From contig CM066031.1 in assembly GCA_033557465.1 (NCBI GenBank), positions 1,441,626,163-1,441,690,162 on the forward strand: a stretch of 64,000 nt of DNA, given 5' to 3'. The notes under the pieces were generated by a model that saw nothing but the letters and a program-made list of their open reading frames with translations, made no database searches and was not told the origin of the DNA. This DNA is from Ichthyophis bannanicus. Its lineage: Eukaryota; Chordata; Amphibia; Gymnophiona; Ichthyophiidae. A program made the translations under genes and the position numbers. Positions 1 to 11,200 of the stretch are shown here, one piece after another. Numbering within the stretch: position 1 is the stretch's first letter; every line of letters starts with the position of its first letter.

Positions 1-80
1 TGTTTTAAATTTAAACTCAAACTGCTGCTACTAGGACCTGACTGTTTTAACAAATACACTGGGTTCACAGATTGTTATTA

Positions 81-296
81 TTAAGTGCCGTCGAGTCGGA
101 GTCGACTCATGGCGACCCTCTGGATAGCTATCCTAAATTGTGTTCGGTCTTCAGTCAGGCGGCTCATTGTTGACAGACTGGTACCCGTAGCTGCTGTTAT
201 TGTATCGATCCATCTCATTGCTGGCCTTCCTCTTTTGCGTTGACCTTCTATCTTGCCAAGCATGATGTCTTTCTCTAATGATCTCTCTCTTCGCAT
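81..296 (-). mobile_element. RTE/BovB-like LINE, C-terminal end of the reverse-transcriptase ORF
   Basis: A 71-codon open segment reads a LGKIEGQRKRGRPAMRWID block followed by a basic, Arg/Ser-rich end. This arrangement is familiar from the extreme C-terminus of RTE/BovB-type LINE polyproteins in vertebrates. No RT catalytic motif is present, so this is only the 3' tail of a truncated copy. The DNA of the last codons contains the gtcgagtcggagtcgact-like stretch that recurs in BovB-derived SINE tails. Family assignment is from memory of the motif and is moderate. Confidence 0.5.
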
Positions 297-775
297 GATG
301 GGTTCACAGATTAATCAGCTTTAATCCAAAGAAGTCCCTTTAGAAAAATTCCCAGATGTATATACTCACAATTGCAGATCTCTCTCCAGAAGTAGCAGTC
401 TCCTTTTCTAGTCCTTCAAGACTGAAACAGTATGTTGTCGTCAATGGCGCTTTACGTTACAGCATGGCAGGATTTCCGCCATCTAGGCATAGGGCGCATC
501 ATAGAGCGCCTTAAGTTACAGCGCCTTATGATGCGCCTTGTGCCATGCCATGCTCTGAGGCACCTTAGGGTACGGGACTAAGGTGAGGGTGTTTTTCGCT
601 TGCAGCACAGATTGCAGAGATGTGTCTGACTGTTACAGGCATGAAAAACACCTGTCTCAGACATGCTTCTCAAAGTTAGAGCACTGAAGAATCAAACCCA
701 TGACCACTGGCTGGGAAGTCATTGTACTAACCAGTGTGCTATGCCTCTATGGCTTTTTAGCTACTATATTTTTTT
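297..775. other. Intergenic DNA with a possible tRNA-SINE head
   Basis: No ORF of note. Around 460-560 there is a low-complexity stretch of repeated gcgcc/ttatgatgcgcc words. On the minus strand, 668-752 resembles a tRNA-derived SINE head (A-box-like gcacactggttagtac and a B-box-like gggtttgatt). No cloverleaf can be drawn with confidence. Confidence 0.35.
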
Positions 776-1004
776 TTTTGTGTCGTCAAGTCAGTGCTGA
801 CTCCTGGTTACCTAGGTGTCTCTGGGTTTTCTTGGCAATGTATCACCAGAAGTAGATTGTCCAGTCTTTTCTTCCGAGGCAATGGAAGGTAATAGTAAAG
901 TGATTTGCCCAAGGTCACAAGGAGTGCCTGTGGGATCAGAACCCTTGTTCTTCTGGGTACTAGGTAGTTGCTCTAACCACTAGACTACTCCTCCACTACA
1001 TTTG
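776..1004 (-). repeat. CORE-SINE (MIR-like), minus strand
   Basis: Read on the minus strand it starts ggaggagtagtctagtggtt, a tRNA-derived head. It continues into a core containing the minus-strand form of cttgggcaaatcactt, the hallmark CORE/MIR segment. The same block recurs at 13.9, 15.6, 33.7, 39.3, 42.3 and 54.8 kb. It abuts the 3' truncation of the CR1 copy that begins at 1005. Confidence 0.7.
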
Positions 1005-3010
1005 CATTTTTTAACATTAAATCCCAGCTGCCAAATTCTAGACCATTCTTCAAACTTAGCTAGATCCCTCCTCATGTTATCTACACCTTCCTGGGTGTCT
1101 ACTCTATTGCAGATTTTGGTATCATCCGCAAAGAGGCAAACCTTACCCGAAAGCCCTTCCGCTATATCACTAACAAAGATGTTAAAAAGAATTGGACCAA
1201 GGACAGATCCCTGGGGCTCACCACTGGTAACTTCCTTCTCCTCAGAGTGAGCTCCATTTACCTGTACCCTTTGTTGCCTCCCACTCAACCAATTTCTAAC
1301 CAAAGCAGTAACTTTAGGGTCCATCCCTAAGGTGCTTGTTTTGTTTATAAGTCGCCTGTGAGGAGCAGTGTCAAAGGATTTACTGAAATCTAAATAAACC
1401 ACATCTAGGGCTCTCCCTCAATCCAACTCCCTGGTCACCCAGTCAAAGAAATCAATTAGATTTGTCTGACAAGTCCTGCCTCTGCTGAATCCATGCTGCC
1501 TTGGATCCCGTAATCCGCTGGACTCCAGAAACCTCACTATTTTTTCTTTCAGCAGCTTTTCCAATAATTTACTCACCACCAACGTTAAACAAACCGGCCT
1601 GTAGTTTTCAACCACATCCTTACTTTCACTTGTGTGTAAAGGCACCACATGAGCCTCTCTCCAGTCCTTTGGCACCACTTCCGACTCCAACGAGGCATTG
1701 AAAAGGTCAGTCAGTGGAGCTGCTAGAACGTCCCCAAGTTTCCTCAGTATTCTAGGGTGTATCCCATCGGGTCCCATCGCTTTGTCTACTTTAAGTTTAG
1801 CTAGTTTCTCACAAACACAGTCTTCTGAAAATTCTTCAAGATGCCCCTTGCTTCTGTTCCTGTTTGTGGGTGTTTTCTGAGGTCCTGTTCCTGGTTCTTC
1901 ATCTATGAACACAGAACAGAAATATTTGTTAAGCAATTCCACTTTATCCTCATCAGGTTCTACATATTCTTCCCCTTCACCCTTGAGTCTGACAATACCA
2001 CTTTTGCCCTTCCTCTTCTCACTAACATATCTGAAAAATGTCTTATCCCCCCCATTTTATTGCATTGGCTATTTCCTCCTCTTTTTGAATCTTTGCTTTC
2101 CTGACTACTTTGCTAGCTTCTCTAAGTTTTTCCAAATATAGATGTCTGCCTTCCGCTCTCTGTGATCTCTTATATTTCATGAAGGCCTCCCTCTTTTTCT
2201 TCACCTTTTCAGCTACTTCTTTTGAAAGCCAAGCCCTTAATATATCCCCTTTCAGTTTTGCCCATTGTTTTTCTACATCCCCAGCTGTTCCCATCCCGCT
2301 AACGACTCCCTGAGGTATTGGCCCATCTTGGCAAAGTTAGTTTTCCTAAAGTCTAAGACCCTCGCTTTTGAATGGATTCTAATAGCCCTAGTCCTAATAC
2401 TGAACCACACCATCTGGTTATCACTGGATACAAAATAATCTCCCACTATAGCATCAGAAACACTTTCACCATTGGTAAGCACCAAGTATAGTATGGCTCC
2501 TTCATGTGTGGGGTCTGTTACCAATTGCCTGAATAGCTCTCCCTGTAGAGAATCCAGGATCTCCTTACTTCTAGATGATACTGCAGCAGGAATGTGCCAG
2601 TCAACATCTGGCATATTGAAATCCCCTATTAGTAGCACTTCCCCTTTCCTAGCAATACTGCATATGTCTTCAATTAACTCTCTGTCCACCTCTTCCTGTT
2701 GTGAGGGAGGTCTGTATATCATGCCAATGCAAATAGATTTATCTTTCCCTCTTTCTAGTTTAACCCACAGTGTCTCCTCTCTCCCTTTTAAGCTCTGTAA
2801 TTCCAAAGCTTTAATATTATTTTTTACATATAGTGCCACTCCTCCTCCCCTTCTTCCTACCCTGTCCTTTCAGAATAAAGTATAGCCTGGTATAGTTACA
2901 TCTCAGTTATGGTTTTCTGTGAACCATGTTTCTGTAACTGCCACTAGATCTAAGTCAGTCGCTCCTACCAAAGCTTCAACATTTCCCATGCTACAGGATA
3001 GCATCGGGGT
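1005..3010 (-). mobile_element. CR1-clade LINE, endonuclease plus reverse transcriptase, decayed
   Basis: On the minus strand the order is as in CR1 ORF2. An APE-type endonuclease (about 3000-2270) has TETW, GVALYVK and IGDFNMPDVDW blocks. A linker (2294-2043) follows. The RT (1942-980) has SKLLEKLL, QHGFSRGR, YLDFSKSFD, GEPQGSVLGP and the catalytic FADD. The RT stops just after the KCK block, at the SINE at 1004, so the thumb and the CR1 3' UTR are missing. The reading frame is interrupted, for example by a stop between the FDWVTRELD and VVYLDF blocks (near 1415) and by a break near 2290. This is a dead copy of a retrotransposon whose product nicks the target and reverse-transcribes its own RNA. 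Confidence 0.85.
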
Positions 3011-3125
3011 GCATAGGGGTCTTAGATGGGGATATTCAATGGTACTAACTATGTAAGTGCCGTTGAATATCATCATCTAAGGCATTTACATGGTTTACTG
3101 GGCTGTAATCTATGTAAATACCTTT
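3011..3125. repeat. Short MITE-like interspersed repeat
   Basis: The block contains gatattcaatgg...gttgaatatcatcatcta, a short inverted pair around a 'gaatatc' core. Similar wording occurs near 8.9 kb and 53.8 kb, suggesting a small non-coding repeat family. The ends are not resolved. Confidence 0.3.
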
Positions 3126-4075
3126 CTAATATCAGGCCTGATAAGTTTTAGCTATCTGTTGGATATATGCGGAGAAAGAGAGGGAGGCATCAAAGATGAC
3201 CCCAAGACTGCAGGCAGAAGAAACAGGAAGTAAAACAATGTTATCAACAGAGATAGAGAATGGAGGAAGGGGAGAGGAAGGTTTAGAGGGAAAGACCAGC
3301 AGTCTGATTTTGGCCATGTTCAATTTCAGATGGTGATGAGACAACCAGGCAATGATATTAGATAGGCAAGCAGAGATATGAGACTGGAGAAAGAGAGAAA
3401 TATCAGGTGTAGATAGATTTGAGAGTCATCTGCATAAAAATGATAATGAAAGCCATGGGAGGATATGAGAGCACCAAGGAATTGGGTATAGAGAGAGAGA
3501 AAAGGAGAGGGCCCAGAACAGAGTCCTGGGTACACCAACTGAGAGTGCATAGCAGTAGAGGAGGAACCACCAGAATAAACACTAAAAGAGCGATGGGAGA
3601 GAAAAGAAGAGCGCAGAGTCCCTAAAACCAAGTGAGGACAATGTGTCAAGGAGAAGGTGATGGTCAACAGTGTCAAAAGCAGCAGAAAGGTCAAGAAGAA
3701 TGAGGATAGAGCAGAGGCCCTTGGATTTAGCCAGGAACAAATCACTGGAGACTTTGGCAAGAGCCGTCTCAGTAGACTGTAAGGAATGAAAGCCACACTG
3801 AAAAAGATCTAGAAGGGTTTGAGAGGGGAGAAATTCAAAGCAACAGCAGAGAATAGCACGTTCAAAAGGTTTGTGAAGGAGGGAGATGGGTCAGTAATTA
3901 GAAAGACAAGTAGGGTTAAGTGAAGGTTTCTTGAGGAGAGGTGTGACCACAGCATGTTTGAAGGCAGCAAGGACAGTTGCAGTTGCTTAGGGCATACAAA
4001 CACCAAAATCCAATCATGCTCATTGGAGGAGAGGAAATTGCTATCTAGTCTGAAGACAGCTGGCAATTTCTCCTA
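3126..4075 (-). mobile_element. L2-like LINE fragment (RT region), decayed
   Basis: Minus-strand translations give the RT core of an L2-type LINE: SLYTQFLGALISSHGFHYH followed by the catalytic YADDSQIYL block, then LKLNMAKIRLLVFPSK and CSLGVIFDASLSFSAYIQQI. An upstream segment (4066-3809) matches the expected finger region. The frame shifts at least twice (near 3330 and 3800). No endonuclease or 3' UTR is attached, so it is an internal fragment. Confidence 0.8.
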
Positions 4076-5060
4076 ATACTAAAAAGGTCCATATTAGAAA
4101 AGAAAGGTTTTAGTAGTCCCTGACCAGTATCTAATTACTGCTTAAGAAGGTCATAGATGGGCAGTAGTAACACAGATTACATACATTTCGGAAGATAACA
4201 TGGTAGATAACCAGGGCTGGATTAACAAAAAAGGGGGTTATTTTAGGAGCCTTGGATATCTGAAAATGGGCATGGAGCCATCCAAAGCACAGAGTCACCC
4301 CAGAGTCATTTTAGAAGCTGGGTCTGTGGACGTTCCCAGCTCAAAGACCAAGTCAAAATAGGGGAGTGGTGGAGGCATGGCCAGGGCATTCTCAAGAACT
4401 TGGACATTTCCATCTGATTTCAGAAATGTCCAGGAAGTCCTGAGCTGTGTCAAAGTTTATACCTGCTCCAGGCATGAACAGGCATCTGCAAAATGCTGGC
4501 GAGTGTGAAGGAGGTACACTAATATCTCCTTTAGTTTACAATTTGTCAACAAACATTGAGTTCGAATGGGGGTATATAGCTTTGTTTTGCCACATGACTG
4601 GACACTCTCATATGCAACCTTGCTTGAGATGGACATCCCCACCCCACAGGTCCATAGCAGGGACGTCTACATGGATGCCAATACGGAAGTCCACATCAGA
4701 AGTGCATGTTTCTAAAATCGGACCAAAACATAGATGCCCCACCATTTTTCTGCACGTTCTGTCCTGGCCATCCCAGATTGCACTTGGATGCCCTTTCTAA
4801 AATGCCTTAGAAAAACATACATTTGTGAGCCCCTTCCACAGACTCCCATTTACTTCTTTAACCCCCCCCCCCCCCCCAAAAAAAAATATCACATTCACTT
4901 TGTCCCTGCCTTGCCCCCTGGTACCTTTGTTTATGGCCTTTCACTTCAGGCTGCCACACTTCTCCTCTCAGGAATTAGCATGGCAAAAACATCAGGGATT
5001 AGTTCTGGGTGTTGGGGTAGTAACAGGTTACAAGTGAGCACGGAGACTGTCCAAGCACAT
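4076..5060. other. No gene; MITE-like repeat and a C/A homopolymer tract
   Basis: No coding signal. From about 4229 there is a block reading gggggttattttaggagc... and later ctgaaaatgggcatgga. Related text is found at about 32.05 kb (plus strand) and 49.95-50.06 kb (minus strand), so it is a dispersed non-coding repeat. Near 4861-4887 a run of about 16 C is followed by about 9 A. Confidence 0.45.
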
Positions 5061-7087
5061 GCCTCAAGTGGAGTGGTCTAGTGGTTAGGGCAATGGGCTG
5101 AGAGCCATATATATGTTTATGGAATCATAATCTTTTATGCCATAATACTATTTTGGCTCTAGGACATAAACAAACAGATTTTAGATAGTACATGCATGCC
5201 GGCGCAAGGATTGGAGGCGCTCTAGGCAGGCCCTCCATCCTGCCACCCTGCCATGGCCTCCTTGCACCCATTTCCACCTCTGCTGCCCCTCTCTGGGACC
5301 TGCAGTGTTGGCAATAGCCCCCAAACCGCAATGCAGCACTTACTAATACACTCAGGCACTATGTCACAGTTTCCTCCTCTTCCGAATGTGCCATTTCTGC
5401 CCCCCTTCGACTCTGCTTCCTAGTTCGCCTGAGGGTGCCAAAGGCTTTGAGTACATGAAGATCAGGATTGTGATGTCAAGGTCAAGACGTTCACAATCCA
5501 CGTGGTATTTTAGAAAGGCTCTGTCAACTGTGGAGCCTTTTCTAAAATTTGTAAAAGGACATACAAGAGTGCACATGTAGTTGCCAATACGTAGAGCCAG
5601 AGGAGCCATTTTACAAATTTTACACATGCGAAAAATCAACAGAGGCATCTCAGCAATTTACACATGTATGTGACTGCACTGTTCATATAAATGCTGCCAA
5701 TTAACTACAGCGGCCACTATCTTTAATTCTTTTCAGTTTGGAGGCAGAAATAAACAATGAGGGATTAAGAATGATCATCCGTCCTGTAAAGGGGTGGCCA
5801 AAATGAAAACTTTTTAAAAACCTCCATATGCCAGGAAGCAGCTGTACATCCTGATGTGGACAATTTTGATCATTCACATACATTCCCTAAATGAAAGGGG
5901 GAATAGATGAGTAGATTTTTGACCCACATATGTCATGTCATAACCACCAAGTGACTCGCCCCCTTGCAGTTTCTACATATTTTAGACATGCATGTGTAAA
6001 TTTAGTCCTTTCTAAAATCGCTTGTAATGTGAATGCCATTTCCATGCGTAAATGCCAGATCTTCCATTTAGACATAGCGAATAAGGCTTCGAAAGTAACC
6101 CCCATAATATGTAATTTAAAAACTGCATTGCAGTTTTAATTTAATTTAGCTTGAGACTTTAACCTGCTTCTCCGGTGATTGCCCCCTGCTTAAGGTGACA
6201 TACAATGCATCCACAATCAAATAACCAATGAGCATTAACACAAAAGATATTAATACATGCATAAAATTACATAGAATAAACTGAGCAATAACAAGTCGCA
6301 TCCCATCCCCTTCATACCAGTCTACTCCTTAATTAAACAAATATCTTTCATTTCTTTCTGAACAGTAAAACGAACAGTAACCAATCCTATCTCATCTCAT
6401 TATGACTGTTTTTGGCCTTCGGTTTTGACTGGGAAGGATGGAACAGAAATACGATTCAGCTCGTCATGTTCATAGGCATTAAAACAGAGAAAGGGAAAAT
6501 GAGAGAAATGCCAGACAAGCTCCCCACACCACTGCAACCACTACACATTAATAACGGAAACGTCCACAGAAATAATATTCAGTCACTCAATAAATTTCAA
6601 CACAATGTGGTCTGCTAACTGCGTTAATTGTGCTGAATATCAGGCTCCATGCATTTACGATAGTCAATAATATGCGACAGTTGTGCTCAAAGGACTGTGC
6701 ATTAAATTTAAAAAAAAAAACAACCAATACAAATTGGCTTCAAGGGCCAGAAGTTTAAAACAGCGAAATTCCTCACTTCATTGGAAAAATTCATTTTTAA
6801 AGACCGGTCTCTTGTGAGCTGTGAACTGTAGAGATCCATATCAACGGTAAATGTCACATATCGAGTAGCATCATTTACATCCATGACAAAGAGCATCTCT
6901 CTTCCTTTCCAGTAATATAAAGCCTCATTTGGAAAACAGAAACAAATAGAAGGGCATGTCTGATGGCAAACTGGCGAGGGACAAGTATACTGTATTATCT
7001 TATTTCATTTGAAGTGTGTATAACTGACTGAAAAACATTTGTTCATCAAAATCAATAACAATTGCAGACACAAATGGGTCAATGTTT
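5061..7087. other. No gene; SINE head scrap and unclassified repeats
   Basis: 5072-5104 looks like a stray CORE-SINE head (gtctagtggttagggcaatg). 5700-5890 on the minus strand resembles 39.6-39.75 kb on the plus strand (shared tttttaaaa and ctttacagg words), so it is probably a dispersed repeat. Short ORFs here show no recognisable domain. An A-run lies at about 6711-6720. Confidence 0.4.
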
Positions 7088-7102
7088 AAAGCTAGCTATG
7101 AT
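7088..7102 (+). repeat. Target-site duplication, left copy, of the L1-like element
   Basis: aaagctagctatgat here is repeated at 8703-8717, immediately after the A-tail. A perfect 12-15 bp direct repeat around an A-tailed unit is the signature of target-primed reverse transcription. Confidence 0.85.
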
Positions 7103-8702
7103 GGAAGTAGACCATAACGGGGCAGGACAAGATGGTGGACGCATGCTAGCTGCCGCCGGTTCGTGTGTTTGCCTTTCGTTTTCTTCATACCTGTTATATT
7201 TATAATGCCTCAGAAGAGGAAGGCTAAACACTGGGAGATTCCCAAGTGTCCGACGACGGCAGCAGTGGGGCCAATCGACGCTTTCGTGCGGCCCAGTGGT
7301 GCTTATTTGCGTTCGGAGCGAAGTTCGCTGGGGGCTATGGAGGCGGAAGGAGGCCTAACCAGCCCCTCTGAACTGCAGGTTATTCTTAGCCCGGACGCCC
7401 GATGCCCGCCAGAGCAACCTACAGCGCCAGACGTGGGAGCAGCAGAGGCCAAGTCTCGGAGTACAGAGGAACTTGTTGCCGTAGCGTCGACGCTGGTTGG
7501 GGCTTCAGTGGAGACGGTTGTTTCCTCTGCTGAGCCTGGCGTGGAGATGGTTCCAGCTGCTAATGGAGAGCACAAACCGGCTGAGGGCTGGGTGGTTGGC
7601 TTGGGTACTTGCCTAAAGACTCCGGTTCAAACGGCCCTCCTTCGACCTGAGATTGTAACAATGGACTCCCTATGGGAGGGACTGAGAGCTTTGGAATCAT
7701 CCTTCACCTCCCAGTTTGCAGCCTTGTATGAGGCCTTACCTTCTCTGGCACAAGTAGTCACTCAGCAGAAACAGGAGCTGTTTGATATCTCTTCTAAGGT
7801 GGCCCAGTTGGAAGTTAAAATTGAAGATATGGTTACTATTCCAGGTACTGTTATTAAGGATATATCTGTTATCCATGGGAAATTGGAGACATTAGAGAAT
7901 TTTGCCCGTAAGAGGAATCTGTGCTTGTTGAATTTTCCACGTGTTCCTGCTATTTCACCAAAGGATTTATTCACCACTTATGCTACTACTATTTTGAAGA
8001 TTCCTTCAGAATCGGTTCCCCCTTTGGTTAGGATTTTTTACTTGCCAGTAGCCAAGCGCAAGACCCATGGTGCTTCCTCACCATCACATTCTCCTCCAAT
8101 TGATTCTCTTGATCTAACTGGGTTCTTGGAGACCACTGATCCTGGTTATGTTCCTAGGGCAACCCTGCTTCTGACTGTTGCTTTTGATTCAGATCGTGAT
8201 TTCTTGCTGAAGTTATATTTCAAAGTGAGAAATGAATCATTCATGGGGGGAGTAGTAAGGATGTTTCCAGATGTCTCTAAAGCCACTCAGAAACGTCGAC
8301 AGCAGTTTTTACTGCTTCATCCCCAGGTTATACAGCTTGGTGGTCTTTTTTTCCTTAGGTGTATCCGTGTCGATGTCTAGTTAAATATCAAGGTGTAAGT
8401 TATACCTTTTTTGATCCTTCGCATCTCACTCAGTTCATAGTCGGTAAGAGTGCTTGTCCATCTTAGCCAATTCGGGATATAAGTATAAAGCACCATTATG
8501 TGTCTTATTACCTATGACTTTTCTTAAGATTTGTGTTTTGCCTGCCTCTAAAATTCTGTGGGCTAGTGAATGTTTAATTCTTAAATTTGTATTATGTTGA
8601 TGGGCTAAGGGTTTCCTTAACCTGTAAAATGTTTCTTTTGTGCATTCTTTACTGTAACAAGTGTGTATCTTGCGGATATGTTAGAATTGCATAAAAAAAA
8701 AA
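7103..8702 (+). mobile_element. Complete ORF1-only L1-like (HAL1-type) retroelement
   Basis: A self-contained 1.6-kb unit has a 5' leader containing caagatggtggacgc, like L1 5' ends. It has one long ORF (ATG 7205 to stop 8380), about 310 nt of 3' UTR, and a tail of about 13 A. It is bounded by perfect direct repeats of the target (7088-7102 and 8703-8717). No endonuclease or RT ORF is present, so it must have been mobilised by another element's ORF2 protein. The architecture matches HAL1 (half-L1) elements of mammals. Whether it descends from a local L1/Tx1 lineage by loss of ORF2 is inference. The intact ORF and duplications point to a fairly recent insertion. Confidence 0.8.
7205..8380 (+). 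CDS. L1-type ORF1 protein (RNA-binding chaperone), intact, 391 aa
   Basis: The first in-frame ATG is 7205 (MPQKRK...). The open frame extends 14 codons upstream only from a GTG, so 7205 is preferred. Layout: an Ala/Pro/Glu-rich N-terminal third; a heptad-like helical stretch (about residues 155-240, SLWEGLRALESSFTSQF through ISVIHGKLETLENF), likely the trimerising coiled coil; then LENFARKRNLCLLNFP, the entry to an RRM-like fold; then a C-terminal block with FLETTDPG, RATLLLTVAF and FPDVSKATQKRR, typical of the L1 ORF1 C-terminal domain. The known role of this family is to bind element RNA and form RNPs. The decayed ORF at 25.4-26.7 kb on the minus strand shares FLETT, RATL and FPDVS.VTQ.RR, supporting a common family. 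Confidence 0.8.
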   Translation: MPQKRKAKHWEIPKCPTTAAVGPIDAFVRPSGAYLRSERSSLGAMEAEGGLTSPSELQVILSPDARCPPEQPTAPDVGAAEAKSRSTEELVAVASTLVGASVETVVSSAEPGVEMVPAANGEHKPAEGWVVGLGTCLKTPVQTALLRPEIVTMDSLWEGLRALESSFTSQFAALYEALPSLAQVVTQQKQELFDISSKVAQLEVKIEDMVTIPGTVIKDISVIHGKLETLENFARKRNLCLLNFPRVPAISPKDLFTTYATTILKIPSESVPPLVRIFYLPVAKRKTHGASSPSHSPPIDSLDLTGFLETTDPGYVPRATLLLTVAFDSDRDFLLKLYFKVRNESFMGGVVRMFPDVSKATQKRRQQFLLLHPQVIQLGGLFFLRCIRVDV

Positions 8703-8717
8703 AAAGCTAGCTATGAT
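8703..8717 (+). repeat. Target-site duplication, right copy, of the L1-like element
   Basis: Matches 7088-7102 exactly and directly follows the poly(A) run that ends the element. Confidence 0.85.
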
Positions 8718-9284
8718 AATGCTGGCTGCAGCATTTAAAACATGCGTATTGATTCTATCGCTCTAGAGTAGGTGGTGAATTCTCGTATAATGCGGTTACC
8801 ATTGCTGCTGTATGTATCACAGTGATTTTCAGCTAAGCTGTTGTATTTAGTTCTGTATTTTGCAGGCCTAAATTGAACCGCTTAGCTGTACAGATAGCAG
8901 CTGAATATTACTGCTATTCATATAACCATATAATCAGTCAACTCCACCCTAATTCCACTTGCTGCCATCTGAATAGTGTTTCAACAGCTGGAGGGATTTT
9001 CACCAGCACTATCCAGACACTGCTGCTGAAAGTTCATGACTAGTAGACTTGTACATTTAGTGGTGTCTGCTAAGAGGATAATTTCGTATACCCCCACCCT
9101 GCCAATGTGTGGTTCAGCATGTGCAGTTTGGGCCTATTTTATAAGGTAAAGCACGGGCAGCTTTACGTTATAAAATGGTGACATATGAACATGCTAGAAC
9201 TTAGATGTGGCCACTTATGCCTTCTTAAGGGCAGGGGTAACTTGCCACACCTAGATCGGCAAACTGACGCAGGGAAGTTATAGT
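8718..9284. other. No gene seen
   Basis: AT-balanced DNA with no coding signal. 8930-9020 contains words shared with other 'tattcag/gaatat' short repeats in the window (3.0 and 53.8 kb). Confidence 0.4.
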
Positions 9285-10210
9285 ATTTTAATAGATCCCT
9301 AGAGACTGGGGAGGTACCATGGGATTGCAGAAGGACTGACATAGTCCCTCTTCACAAATGTGGCAACAGAGAAGAGGAGGAAAACTACAGGCCGGTAAGC
9401 CTTACTTCAGGAGTGGGTAAAAGCAATGGAGACACTGTTAAAAGAAAGGATAGTGGGTTTTCTGGAATCCAACATGTTGCAAGATACAAGGCAACGTGGC
9501 TTTACCAAGGGAAGATCATGTCAAACAAGTCTGATTGATTTCTTTGACTGGATGACCAGAGATCTAGATCAAGGGCATGCGATGGATGTGGTCTACTTAG
9601 ATTTTAGCACAGCCTTTGATAGTGTTCCTCATAGGAGGTTTGTAAATAAACTGAGCAGCCTGGGGATGGATCCCAAGGTGATGAATAGGATCAAGAACTG
9701 ACTGACTGTCAGACTACATACAGAGGCTAGTGGTGAATGGCGCTCACTCTGAGAAAGAAGGGTGAGTAGTGGAATGCCTCAGGGATCAGTCCTGAGACCG
9801 CTACTATTCAATGTCTTTGTGGGTGGTATTGCTGAAGGATTAAAAAGAAAACTTTGCCTTTTTGCAGATGATATAAAGATTTGCAAAAGAGTGGACACTT
9901 CAGAGGGAGTAGACAACATAAGAAGATCTGTAAACATTAGAATAATGGTCAAATGCTTGGCAATTGAGATTTAATGCATGGTCTGGTCATGAACTTGGGA
10001 TGCAGAAACCCAAAGGAGATATACATAATAGGGGATGAGAGACTGGTGTGTATCAATCAAGAGAGAGACCTCAGAATGATAGTGTCTGAGGATCTCAAGG
10101 TGGTGAAGCAGTGTGACAAGGCAGTGTCCAAAGGCCAGGCATGCAGGTATCCAGTGTTGATGAGCCTCGACTGAAAAATGTCAACCCTGTTCAGAAGCTC
10201 CTGAATGATC
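9285..10210 (+). mobile_element. CR1-clade LINE RT fragment, plus strand, decayed
   Basis: The segment encodes CR1 RT pieces in order: the DWRRTDIV-like entry, METLLKERIVGFLES, RGFTKGRSCQTSLIDFFDW, VVYLDFSTAFDSVPHRRF, GMPQGSVLRPLLFN, the catalytic FADD and a degraded thumb region (QERDLRMIVSEDLKV). Stops and frame changes near 9701, 9760 and 9974 break it into three ORFs. It is close to the minus-strand copy at 1.0-3.0 kb, but both ends are missing. Confidence 0.8.
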
Positions 10211-11200
10211 TGGTTAATCATGAATAAAATGAAAAAATGGAAATTAAGAAATTAGGGGTTAGCCGTTGCACTTCTGTGCATGAAAAAAAAATAAAATGAT
10301 AGGTGCACAGAACGGAGAGGACATACAATATAATAAAGGAAATGAACGACATACATGCCACAGAGCACAGAGAAAACAAGAGCATCTCCTGTGCATACAG
10401 ACATGGACTGCACCCAAAGGATAGAGAAGAAGGAGTGCTCAATTGGGCACACATACACATGGAGAAAGACACAAGCAGCAGGCATGCATTGCGCAAAAAC
10501 TAGATGAAGCGGCACAAACAAATACATCACTGGTCCTACCAGCAAACAAAACAAAACCAAGTGAAATTTCTCTGGGAGTGAGAGAAAAGCAGTCATGATG
10601 GCCAGCAAACAGGAAATGCTCATGTGGCGCCTGTTCTGAATTAGTCACAGCTGATCTTCCAGATCCTCAAATCCCTCCTTGTCTCTTAAGAGTCATTGCC
10701 CCAAAAACTGGGCAGTCTCAACCCTGGGCAAACTGTATGATCCTCAATGGGTCTGGATAAATCTGGGAAACACAAGAAATATGCACCTACTATAGGTCAT
10801 AACCTTGGCAACATCTAAGCAATCTGCAAAGAAATTATTGCGGGTCCTTCTCATCCTGCTAACATACATTAGACCCACCAATAATGTATAAGAATCATAT
10901 ATTACTTAGCAGAGCTGGCTTAGTGCTAATACAGACCAGCTGTAGAAACCACTTGCAGTCTAGGAAACACCAATCCCTCACCTAATGAGAAAACCGAGCA
11001 CATGGGACTGCTGTAGATCTCTGCGTAGAAACGACATGCTAGCAGAATGCAGCATATACAACACCACAAATATGAAACAAGTAATGAAGATATGAAGGAA
11101 AAAACGGAACTGAAAACCTCAAGTCGCACTGTATGTACAGCAGCATTAGAGAAATAGAAACAAAAATTAATTTCCATTTGCATTTAGTACAATATAAAGA
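10211..11200. other. No gene; low-level overlapping ORFs only
   Basis: Several overlapping short ORFs on both strands (10.2-10.65 kb) share no domain with anything recognisable and look incidental. The last part of this stretch passes into the repeat module described next. Confidence 0.35.

Noticed and set aside
10252..10623. 123-codon minus-strand ORF with Cys-rich hydrophobic content
   Set aside because: Overlaps two other open frames with the same skew and has no domain signature.
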